In this document: piece after piece, positions 1 through 6,519 of the stretch
How positions within the stretch are numbered: the first letter of the stretch is position 1
Layout: every line of letters begins with the position of its first letter
Assembly (NCBI GenBank): GCA_036276235.1
Contig: DATBDZ010000138.1
Span: forward strand, 1 to 27,252
Length of the DNA: 27,252 bases
Direction of reading: 5' to 3'
From: JANWHF01 sp036276235
GTDB lineage: Bacteria; Planctomycetota; Phycisphaerae; Tepidisphaerales; Tepidisphaeraceae
Notes under the pieces: generated by a model
What the model was told of the DNA's origin: nothing
The model's input: only the letters and a program-made list of their open reading frames with translations
Databases searched by the model: none
Translations under genes and position numbers: made by a program

Positions 1-79
1 GCGCTACCTCCGCGCTACTTTGCTCTACAGGAAGCGGAATGAGACGATCCGATCGGTAGTCGGTGGTAAGATGCTCGGC

Positions 80-565
80 ATGAGGCGGCTGCGGCGCATC
101 GTGTGGAGCGGATTGGCGGCAGTGTCGTTGCTTCTCTGCGCGATCGTTTTAGCGATTGGCGTTTACAGTCGTACGGTAAGGGGCCGTAGCCTCATCTCAG
201 GCAGCAGAGTGGACTGTTTTGCCTATCGAGGGGCGTACATCTTGACCATCGATCAGATTCAAGACAAGTGGGACCTAGCATTGGAGTCCCGATGGGAGCT
301 AAGCGGAAACTACTTGGCTGGCGTTGTGAACAAATGGTCGGGCCATCCTCGGCGAGAGATTATCGTGAATGTTGTCGATTGGTGTTTGGCGCTCGCTGTC
401 GGATTCCCAGCAGTTCTTTGGCTAATTGGCTACACGACTGGATTCGTGCGCCGCAGTCGCGACCCCGGCAAATGCCAGCACTGCGGCTACGATCTCCGTG
501 CGACACCAACCAAATGCCCCGAATGCGGGACAATCCCAGCCGGCAACGCGACGGGGACAACATGA
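80..565 (+). CDS. Small membrane protein with C-terminal zinc ribbon
   Basis: The product is about 161 aa. A hydrophobic segment near the N-terminus (GLAAVSLLLCAIVLAIGV) is followed by a polar region of about 75 residues. A second hydrophobic stretch (LALAVGFPAVLWLIGYTTGF) leads to a C-terminal zinc ribbon, CQHCGYDL...CPECG, with four cysteines in two CxxC knuckles. This predicts two membrane spans with the ribbon in the cytoplasm. I chose the ATG at 80 because the protein then aligns from residue 1 with the next gene (MRRLRRIVWSGL against MKRLRRIVWNGL). In-frame ATGs at 71 and 20 are alternatives. The stop overlaps the next start as ATGA (562-565), so the two genes are probably translationally coupled. 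The architecture is common in planctomycetes. I know of no assigned function. Confidence 0.7.
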   Translation: MRRLRRIVWSGLAAVSLLLCAIVLAIGVYSRTVRGRSLISGSRVDCFAYRGAYILTIDQIQDKWDLALESRWELSGNYLAGVVNKWSGHPRREIIVNVVDWCLALAVGFPAVLWLIGYTTGFVRRSRDPGKCQHCGYDLRATPTKCPECGTIPAGNATGTT

Positions 566-1121
566 AACGCCTGCGGCGCATCGTGTGGAACGGACTTGCG
601 GTAGTGTCGGCGCTCGTGTGTGCCGGGACGGTCATCTTATGGATAGAGAGCCACGGGCATGGTCTCTGGCTTGAGTGGTACGGCACCTCGCACGAACTGG
701 TAATGGCGTCGCAAAATGGCATGACGAAGGTCGCGCATACGCGCCCGATGTCGGGATTCATCACAAGCCGGGCTTGACGCGAAGGTCTCGTGCATACCGT
801 GGGGCGCTTACGGCCGTACCAGGGCCGGGGAAATGGGGATTCGCTCTTTATCTCATCAGAACAATTGGGCGACCCAAAGGGAATTGGGCCATCGGAAGCC
901 AGCCTCTGATGGTGCTTTGGGTCCCGCATTGGCAACTTGCTTCGGCCTCGGCCCTGATTCCGCTCGGCTGGCTACTGGTGTGGGTGCGGGCGTTTCGGCG
1001 CAGACACAAGCTCCAAGACCCGCTGATATGTGCCTCATGCGACTACGACCTGCGAGCTACTCCAGACCGATGTCCTGAGTGCGGGACAATTCCAACGAGA
1101 AAACCAAAGGGGACATCGTGA
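562..1121 (+). pseudogene. Frameshifted paralogue of the zinc-ribbon membrane protein
   Basis: The start ATG at 562 gives MKRLRRIVWNGLAVVSALVC, clearly paralogous to the gene before it, but this frame stops at 775-777. The C-terminal half of the same architecture continues in another frame to the TGA at 1119-1121. It has a hydrophobic segment (VPHWQLASASALIPLGWLLVWV) and a ribbon CASCDYDLRATPDRCPECG. Between about 765 and 830 the third frame reads GLDAKVSCIPWGAYGR, which looks like real protein. Two compensating-direction indels, one near 760-775 and one near 825-835, would therefore rebuild one protein of about 185 aa. I read it as a recently broken gene, or as a sequencing or assembly error in an intact one. 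The first ribbon knuckle has CDYDL where the paralogue has CGYDL. Confidence 0.6.
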
Positions 1122-1129
1122 TACGCCTT

Positions 1130-2011
1130 CTAACTTACGGTCTGGGTCACCCCCAGCCTATCCAACACTTCCTTCGGCGGCCCATCGAACTGCCCCAGCG
1201 GCACATTGCCGACGTAGCCGATGGCTTTCCAGCCTTCTGTTGTGGCGTAGTACGCCGACGCGCTGATGGCTCGGAAGCGGCTGAAGAAACGGGCGGCTTG
1301 CCGAAAGGGCTGCGCGGCTTTGCCGGTGAAGCAGATGTCGTCGCAGATCGCGTGCTTCTGGTCCTGCCTTAGTGCGGCGAAATCTTTGCTGAAGCGCTTC
1401 GCTGATTCCGTTTCCATCCAGGCGAGGCCGTTGAGGACGATCGGGCGATCGATCTGTTGCGTGGGATAGGGAGAGGAGATCCATTCGTCGATCATGGCGA
1501 CGACGCCGACCTCGCTGGCGGCGGGGCCGAGCTCGTCCTTGGGGATGATGACGTCGGCTAATGCCGTCGCGGTTTTCTTTTGGGTGTCGTTGAACGTGAG
1601 CGGCCAGAAATCGCCGGGCTGGTGGGCCTTGAGCAGATCAGGATCGCCGCCGTAACCGGCGCCGGACTTGGGCTGGGTGTTGGCGTGTTCCTGCGGTGGG
1701 ACTTTTTGCTCGGCGGTCTGCGCGAAGCCTTTCTTTGGGAGAGACGAGGCGGCGACCGCCGCCATCACCCATTGCATTGCCTGCCGGCGGGAAACGCCGC
1801 CGTGTGCGTCGGGCGCCAAGTGGCTGTGTGGCGCTATTGGGAGCGCAATTTCCCCTCCCCCGGTACTCCGGGGGAGGGCTAGGGAGGGGGTTCGCGCGAG
1901 CGGCGCGTCTTCTACACAACCCCCTCCCCTGCCCTCCCCCGGAGTACCGGGGGAGGGGGAAATACCGGCGCGCGATGGATCGCGGTCTTGCCGTGAATCG
2001 TCGTGGCTCAC
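1130..2011 (-). CDS. Gluconate 2-dehydrogenase subunit 3-like protein with Tat signal
   Basis: The product is 293 aa and resembles the gluconate 2-dehydrogenase subunit 3 family, the small partner of membrane or periplasmic GMC dehydrogenases. The family part starts at about residue 115 (FWPLTFNDTQKKTATALADVIIP) and runs to the C-terminus. A Tat-type signal, SRRQAMQWVMAAVAASS, lies at residues 74-90, unusually far inside. Residues of about 17-60 are the translation of a palindromic repeat (ISPSPGTPGEG..., LALPRSTGGG) inserted in frame. The start is a GTG (2011-2009) overlapping the TGA of the upstream GMC gene as GTGA. An AGGAAA ribosome-binding site precedes it, so the long N-terminus is probably translated; an internal start nearer the signal cannot be excluded. 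The partner likely escorts the signal-less GMC subunit through Tat. Confidence 0.82.
   Translation of the reverse strand: MSHDDSRQDRDPSRAGISPSPGTPGEGRGGGCVEDAPLARTPSLALPRSTGGGEIALPIAPHSHLAPDAHGGVSRRQAMQWVMAAVAASSLPKKGFAQTAEQKVPPQEHANTQPKSGAGYGGDPDLLKAHQPGDFWPLTFNDTQKKTATALADVIIPKDELGPAASEVGVVAMIDEWISSPYPTQQIDRPIVLNGLAWMETESAKRFSKDFAALRQDQKHAICDDICFTGKAAQPFRQAARFFSRFRAISASAYYATTEGWKAIGYVGNVPLGQFDGPPKEVLDRLGVTQTVS
1852..1960. repeat. BIME-like double hairpin repeat inside a coding region
   Basis: Two GC-rich hairpins stand in opposite orientation. The first (1853-1878) has stem ccctcccccgg and loop tact. The second (1932-1957) has the same stem and loop agta, so each is the reverse complement of the other. 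Their flanks (1875-1892 and 1918-1935) are also nearly inverted copies, leaving about 25 bp of unique centre. The whole element lies in frame within the subunit-3 gene, between its start codon and its Tat signal. Related units occur at 3944-3969 and 8376-8501. The layout resembles REP/BIME elements. Confidence 0.85.
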
Positions 2012-3807
2012 AGGTTTCCTTTCTTGGCCTCGTCGGCAATGTAGTCGCTGGCGCGCCAGGCGAGGGCCATGATCGTCAATGTCGGATTCTTGTCGGCGTT
2101 GGACGCGAAGGGCGCGCCGTCATTGAGGAACAGATTCTTCACATCCCACGTCTGATTCCACTGATTGCAGACGCTCTTTTTCGGGTCAGCGCCGATGATC
2201 GCGCCGCCGACTTCGTGGATGATTTTGCCGGGGTTTTCCAGGCTTTGGCCGGGTCGGCGTCCGCGCGGGCCGCGCACCGTGCCGCCCATCGCCTCAATGA
2301 GCGCGGCAAACGTTTTCTCCGCGTGCTTCGCCTGATTGATCTCATGATCGCTCCATTTCCAATGGAAGCGCAGGACGGGGATTCCGAATTTATCTTTCAC
2401 CGTGGGATCAAGATCGGCGTAGCAATTCTCATTAGGAATCATCTCGCCGCGCGCGGCGAAGCCGACGAACGATCCGTAATATCTTCGCGCATCCTGCTTG
2501 AATTTGCTGCCATAGCTTCCCTGCGAGAGATCATCGGGGACGGGATTTTCGCCGCCGGGCATGTCGCGCGAGCCGCCCATTTCGATGTGATAGCCGCGGG
2601 CGAAATCGAGCTTGCCGGCATGCTGTTCCTTGTAGAGCCACCAGGGGGAATAGAAATGATCGCCGCCCGCGCCGTCTTCATTATGCGGCGGCAGGTTCTC
2701 GAGCTTGGGGATATGCCCCATCAGGCTCGAGCCGACGGTATCCATAATGTATTTGCCGACCAATCCACTGGAATTGGCCAGGCCATTGGGGAAGGAATTG
2801 CTCCTGGAGTTCAGCAGGATGCGCACCGTCTCGCAGGCACCGGCGGCGAGGATGACGATCTTCCCTTTGACGCGCATCTCTTTGCCGCTGGATTTGTCGA
2901 TGAAGAGGATGCCCTGTGCTTTGCCGTTGCTGCCCATGATGACTTCGCGGGCGTGGGCGTTGGGAATGATATCGAGATTCCCGGTCGCGAGCGCGGGCGG
3001 CAGGTGAACGGTCGTGGATTGATAATTCGCCTTGATCGAGCAGCCGCGCCCGCAGCTTGTGGCCCAGAAGCAAGGCGTCCGCGATTGCATCGACTGCGCC
3101 ACGATCTGCTGCGCCTTGGGATCATCCGGATGCAGCTTGGCGGGAATCGTTTTCCAATCCTGCGCCTTGGTCAGCACGGCGCGATGAATCGGAATCACCG
3201 GAATGCCAAGCGATTTCCCATGCTTTTGCGCGAGCAGCTCCGCCGCGCGGCCCTTCGGCGCCGGCAGCAAAACGCCGGGCGGCGAATCGGGCGTGTTCTC
3301 CAATCCTTCGTTGGTGCCGTAAACGCCGATGAGCATCTCGACCAGCGTGTAATACGGCTCGACATCTTCGTAACCAATCGGCCAATCAAACCCCAGCCCA
3401 TCGCGCGAGCGCGGCTTCAGATCGTACGGCCCATTGCGAAGCGAGATGCGGCCCCAGTGATTCGTCCGCCCGCCGAGCATGCGCGGCCGCCACCACATGA
3501 ACTTCTCATCTTCATTCGCATGCACGCTGGTGTAAGGCTCGCCGGGCACTTCCCACCCGCCGTTGATCGTCGCGTCATGAAATCCGAATGGCTTGTCCGG
3601 CGTGGCATTGCCCATCAGCGGCGCCTGCCCCGAAGTCTGAAACATCGGCGTTTCGGTGACGGGATTATAATTGCGCCCGGCTTCAAGCATGACGCATTTC
3701 ATGCCGGCAAGAGTCAGCGTGTAAGCCGACTGCCCGCCGCCCGCGCCGGTGCCGACAATGACGACATCATATTCATCCTTCGCCTTGTCGGCGGAGATTA
3801 TTGCCAT
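2008..3807 (-). CDS. GMC family FAD-dependent oxidoreductase (sugar/alcohol dehydrogenase)
   Basis: The product is 599 aa, a usual length for glucose-methanol-choline (GMC) oxidoreductases. The N-terminal FAD-binding motif is DVVIVGTGAGGG at residues 14-25, followed by the acidic end of beta-2 (MLEAGRNY). The C-terminal GMC signature runs from about residue 529. It includes HEVGG with His531, and KNPTLTIMALA with Asn574, matching the catalytic His/Asn pair of the family. There is no signal peptide. The downstream gene, overlapping by 4 nt, encodes a subunit-3-like Tat protein, so the pair is probably exported together and oxidises a sugar or sugar derivative in the periplasm. No cytochrome c subunit is present in the window. 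The ATG at 3807 has GAGGG a few bases upstream. The exact substrate cannot be read from sequence. Confidence 0.9.
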   Translation of the reverse strand: MAIISADKAKDEYDVVIVGTGAGGGQSAYTLTLAGMKCVMLEAGRNYNPVTETPMFQTSGQAPLMGNATPDKPFGFHDATINGGWEVPGEPYTSVHANEDEKFMWWRPRMLGGRTNHWGRISLRNGPYDLKPRSRDGLGFDWPIGYEDVEPYYTLVEMLIGVYGTNEGLENTPDSPPGVLLPAPKGRAAELLAQKHGKSLGIPVIPIHRAVLTKAQDWKTIPAKLHPDDPKAQQIVAQSMQSRTPCFWATSCGRGCSIKANYQSTTVHLPPALATGNLDIIPNAHAREVIMGSNGKAQGILFIDKSSGKEMRVKGKIVILAAGACETVRILLNSRSNSFPNGLANSSGLVGKYIMDTVGSSLMGHIPKLENLPPHNEDGAGGDHFYSPWWLYKEQHAGKLDFARGYHIEMGGSRDMPGGENPVPDDLSQGSYGSKFKQDARRYYGSFVGFAARGEMIPNENCYADLDPTVKDKFGIPVLRFHWKWSDHEINQAKHAEKTFAALIEAMGGTVRGPRGRRPGQSLENPGKIIHEVGGAIIGADPKKSVCNQWNQTWDVKNLFLNDGAPFASNADKNPTLTIMALAWRASDYIADEAKKGNL

Positions 3808-3879
3808 GAGTGATCCCTCGCTGTGTTGCTTTTGAATACCGGACCGAAGGACAAATATTACAGACCGGCGGAAGAATTA

Positions 3880-3903
3880 CACGTCGGCTCGCGAGCCGAC
3901 GTG
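3880..3903. repeat. Perfect 24-bp palindrome
   Basis: The half-site cacgtcggctcg (3880-3891) is followed directly by its exact reverse complement (3892-3903), with no spacer. It lies 73 bases upstream of the GMC start codon and about 200 bases upstream of the Gfo/Idh/MocA start. It could be an operator for a dimeric regulator or a dispersed palindromic repeat. A second copy was not found in this window, and a role is unproven. Confidence 0.7.
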
Positions 3904-3943
3904 AGACGACCGGGTGCGTGACAATCTCAGCGACGAGTCTGTC

Positions 3944-3969
3944 CCCTCCTCCGGTACTCCGGGGGAGGG
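3944..3969. repeat. Single unit of the GC-rich hairpin repeat
   Basis: The stem ccctcctccgg, loop tact and stem ccgggggaggg match the first unit at 1853-1878, with one t for c in the left arm. The flank tagggtgggggc also resembles the flanks of the other copies. Here the unit is solo, without its inverted partner. Confidence 0.75.
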
Positions 3970-4109
3970 TTAGGGTGGGGGCTATTCGCGAAGGACGATC
4001 CTTCGGCGGCACCGGCGATTTGATCCCCGCAAGCCTTAACATTTCACCCGGATCGTGCTACCACTTCAGGGGACAAGTAGCTTGACCCGCGAACCTTGAT
4101 GGAGCGCCC

Positions 4110-5417
4110 ATGACATCCAAAGTTTCCCGCCGGCGTTTTTTGCAGACGACCGCCACCGGCGCGGCGGCGGCCGCGTTTACTTATGTCCCTCGGTCGGCGT
4201 TTGGCGCCAATGAACGCGTCAACGTCGCCCACATCGGCGTCACCAATCAGGGCGAATACAACGTGCGCGAAATCGCGCGCAACAGCGGGTTGGCCAACAT
4301 CGTGGCGCTGTGCGATGTCGATCAGACTCGCCTGGCCAAAACGGCGGCATCGCATCCTTCGGCGCAGAAGTTTGATGATTACCGCAAGATGTTTGATGCA
4401 ATCGAGAAGCAGATTGACGCCGTCGTCATTGCGATTCCGGACCATCATCATGCGTTTGCCACGCTGGCGGGATTGCGGCGCGGGAAGCATGTGTATTGCG
4501 AGAAGCCGCTCACGCATGATCCGCATGAGTGCCGCACGGTGATCGAAACCGCCGCCAAGGCGAAAGTCGCCACGCAGATGGGGACGCAGATTCATGCCGG
4601 CGGCAACTATCGCCGCGTCGTCGAGCTGATTCAGAGCGGTGCCATCGGCGCGGTGAAGCGCGTGCATGTTTTTGTCGGCGGCAGCTACACGGGCACTGAA
4701 GCGCCAAAGGAGCCGCCGATGGATCTGGCGAAGCTCAACTGGGAGATGTGGCTCGGCCCCGCGCCCAAGCGGGCGTATGACCCGGCTCTGCATCCCTTCT
4801 ACTGGCGCGGCTGGTGGAACTACGGCACCGGCATGCTCGGCGACATGGCCTGCCATCATATCGATCTTTCGCACTGGGCATTGGGCCTGACGCATCCGGA
4901 TACGATTGAAGCCGAAGGCCCGCCGCCGAATGAGCAGACGGCCGCCGCGTGGATGAAGGTGCATTTCCGCTACCCCGCGCGCGGCGATAAGCCGCCCGTC
5001 CATCTCACCTGGTATCACGGCGGCAAGCTTCCCGAAGAACTCGAAGATGGCAAGATCCCCAAGATCGGCAACGGCACCCTTTTCGTCGGCGAAAAGGGAA
5101 TGCTGCTGGCCGACTACAACCAGCGCCGGCTCTATCCGGCGGACGACTACAAAGACTTCCAAGCCCCGCCGCCCTCGATCCCCGAATCGGTCGGCCATCA
5201 CCGCGAATTCCTGCTCGCCTGCCAAACCGGCTCGCCGACACTCTGCAACTTCGCCTACTCCGGCCCGCTGGCCGAAACGGTCCTCCTCGGCAACGTGGCG
5301 TATCGCTCGGGCAAGAAATTGGAATGGGACGAAACGACGAAGTCGCTGAAGAACGCGAGTGATCCGGACGTGGCGAAGTATTTCGGCCGGGAGTACAGCA
5401 AGGGGTGGGTGCTCTGA
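4110..5417 (+). CDS. Gfo/Idh/MocA family oxidoreductase, Tat-exported
   Basis: The product is 435 aa. The N-terminus is a twin-arginine signal: SRRRFLQTTATGAAAAAF with the arginines at residues 7-9, then the likely cleavage region RSAFGA. A Rossmann NAD(P)-binding domain follows (VNVAHIGVTNQG, VALCDVDQ). Next come the family motif EKP at 131-133 and a C-terminal alpha/beta domain containing GMLGDMACHHIDLSHW, which supplies the usual substrate-side His. Planctomycetes carry many such Tat-exported members. Characterised relatives oxidise or reduce sugars, and some act on 3-keto-glycosides. It is divergent from the GMC/subunit-3 pair, which suggests a shared carbohydrate oxidation role. The ATG at 4110 directly precedes the signal. 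A hairpin with a T-run follows the stop. Confidence 0.9.
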   Translation: MTSKVSRRRFLQTTATGAAAAAFTYVPRSAFGANERVNVAHIGVTNQGEYNVREIARNSGLANIVALCDVDQTRLAKTAASHPSAQKFDDYRKMFDAIEKQIDAVVIAIPDHHHAFATLAGLRRGKHVYCEKPLTHDPHECRTVIETAAKAKVATQMGTQIHAGGNYRRVVELIQSGAIGAVKRVHVFVGGSYTGTEAPKEPPMDLAKLNWEMWLGPAPKRAYDPALHPFYWRGWWNYGTGMLGDMACHHIDLSHWALGLTHPDTIEAEGPPPNEQTAAAWMKVHFRYPARGDKPPVHLTWYHGGKLPEELEDGKIPKIGNGTLFVGEKGMLLADYNQRRLYPADDYKDFQAPPPSIPESVGHHREFLLACQTGSPTLCNFAYSGPLAETVLLGNVAYRSGKKLEWDETTKSLKNASDPDVAKYFGREYSKGWVL

Positions 5418-5470
5418 TCCGCGCGTGCCATCTTCGAGGATTCGTGTGGAGCTTACTCCGAAGATTCGGG

Positions 5471-5531
5471 GGGCAGTGCCCGCCCGACGCGCCGCACTCA
5501 ATCGTAGGGCGGGCACTGCCCGCCGTTTTTT
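5471..5531 (+). terminator. Terminator-like hairpin after the Gfo/Idh/MocA gene
   Basis: Two perfect 15-base arms, gggcagtgcccgccc (5471-5485) and its reverse complement (5507-5521), flank a 21-base loop. A run of six or more T follows at about 5525-5531. It starts 54 bases after the stop codon. The arm sequence is also a common dispersed planctomycete palindrome, so termination is a prediction. Confidence 0.65.
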
Positions 5532-5635
5532 CGGTGCGCCGGTATGCAACATCCGCATAACAGTTTGTTGCTGCAAAAATCCAGGCTCGTGCCCGACCAC
5601 TTCAAGACGCCGAGCAGTTAGCGGAGACGCTACGA

Positions 5636-6166
5636 ATGTCGCGTAAACGATCGGTAGTTTTCGTGGCCTCGTTGCTTCTCGCGTTAGCTCTCGCTGGGTT
5701 GTGGATTCGGTCCTATTTTGTCGCCGACTCGATCGGGCACGGCTTGACGTTTACGGGCTCTGGAGGCGTCTCTTACCTTAGGTTCGTCGCCGTCGGATCG
5801 GAATTCGGGAAGATCGGTTTTGCGCGCGGCTATGTTTGGGAGGGAGCAGGCGGCGACATCCACAGCGGTTGGAACCTCAGGCACGATCACCCAGCGCCGC
5901 CGCGGTCGCGGATTAACACGCCGCTCTGGTCCGTCTGCGGATTCACATATAGTCCGTTCGACATACAGTCGGTCGTGAGCGTGCGATTGATGGAAATCCC
6001 CGACTGGTTTGTGACGATGGTCGCCGCCCTCCCGGCGGCGTGGCTTGGCTATCGCGCGCTCCGCCGCAAGAATCCAGCAGGATGTCCGGCGTGCGGCTAC
6101 AACCTCACCGGCAATATCAGCGGCATCTGTCCAGAATGCGGAAGGCAAACCCCAACGGCAGGCTGA
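5636..6166 (+). CDS. Membrane protein with C-terminal zinc ribbon (third copy of the architecture)
   Basis: The product is 176 aa. It has an N-terminal membrane segment after MSRKR (VVFVASLLLALALAGLWI), then an exported region of about 95 residues. A second hydrophobic stretch (WFVTMVAALPAAWLGYRAL) is followed by a ribbon CPACGYNL...CPECG with four cysteines. The layout matches the proteins at 80-565 and 562-1121, but the middle region is different in sequence. The start ATG at 5636 places the membrane segment directly after a basic N-terminus. The stop (6164-6166) lies one base from the 3' end of the convergent tRNA-Cys. The function is not known. Confidence 0.72.
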   Translation: MSRKRSVVFVASLLLALALAGLWIRSYFVADSIGHGLTFTGSGGVSYLRFVAVGSEFGKIGFARGYVWEGAGGDIHSGWNLRHDHPAPPRSRINTPLWSVCGFTYSPFDIQSVVSVRLMEIPDWFVTMVAALPAAWLGYRALRRKNPAGCPACGYNLTGNISGICPECGRQTPTAG

Positions 6167-6167
6167 A

Positions 6168-6241
6168 AGGCCGAGGTCGGATTCGAACCGACGAATAACG
6201 GATTTGCAATCCGTCCCCTTAGTCCACTTGGGTACTCGGCC
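6168..6241 (-). tRNA. tRNA-Cys (anticodon GCA)
   Basis: On the minus strand a complete cloverleaf is visible. The acceptor arms GGCCGAG and CTCGGCC pair over 7 bp. The anticodon stem ACGGA/TCCGT holds loop TTGCAAA with anticodon GCA. The T arm is GTCGG-TTCGAAT-CCGAC, and the variable loop is TATTC. The D region reads TACCCAAGTGGACTAAGGG. The discriminator is U73, a cysteine identity base. The 3' CCA is not encoded. Confidence 0.96.
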
Positions 6242-6519
6242 GTCATTTCCTTCGCGCTGATCGCATCATATGCGCGTTGGGCGGCGTCGCAAGCACCGAT
6301 CTTAGGCGCGCCGTCCGCGACGTTTATTCCAATTGTTCCAGCGCCCACATGTTTTGGTACATCCTGTGGTCTGCGCGATCTCTGCGCTCTGTTCATCTGC
6401 ATCAATCGCGTGCCGATAGTGACGTAGCCTGCTGACGGATTCTCGGAGGTTTAGTGATTTTCGGACGCTGTTGTCCGGAGTCGGCGGCTAGGGCGGTCGG
6501 GGAACTATCGGAGGAGAAA

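Larger units (their letters stand above)
3808..4109. other. Divergent intergenic region, promoters expected, two palindromic repeats
   Basis: This stretch of 302 bases separates the minus-strand GMC gene from the plus-strand Gfo/Idh/MocA gene, so it must hold promoters for both. I see no convincing -35/-10 pair. It contains a perfect 24-bp palindrome at 3880-3903 and a single GC-rich hairpin repeat at 3944-3969. No reading frame here looks like a protein; the frames that stay open translate the repeats. Confidence 0.6.

Noticed and set aside
1696..3813. A 705-codon open frame on the plus strand opposite the GMC and subunit-3 genes
   Set aside because: It is the antisense shadow of two well-supported genes in GC-rich DNA. 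Its product is Arg/Ala/Gly-rich without family motifs.
4044..5600. A 518-codon open frame on the minus strand opposite the Gfo/Idh/MocA gene
   Set aside because: It lies antisense to a gene with a Tat signal and family motifs. Its own translation is Arg-rich and shows no domain.
6097..6405. A 102-codon minus-strand frame over the tRNA
   Set aside because: The stretch PSGLRGRIANPLFVGSNPTSAF is the translation of the tRNA-Cys gene itself, a well-known false protein.
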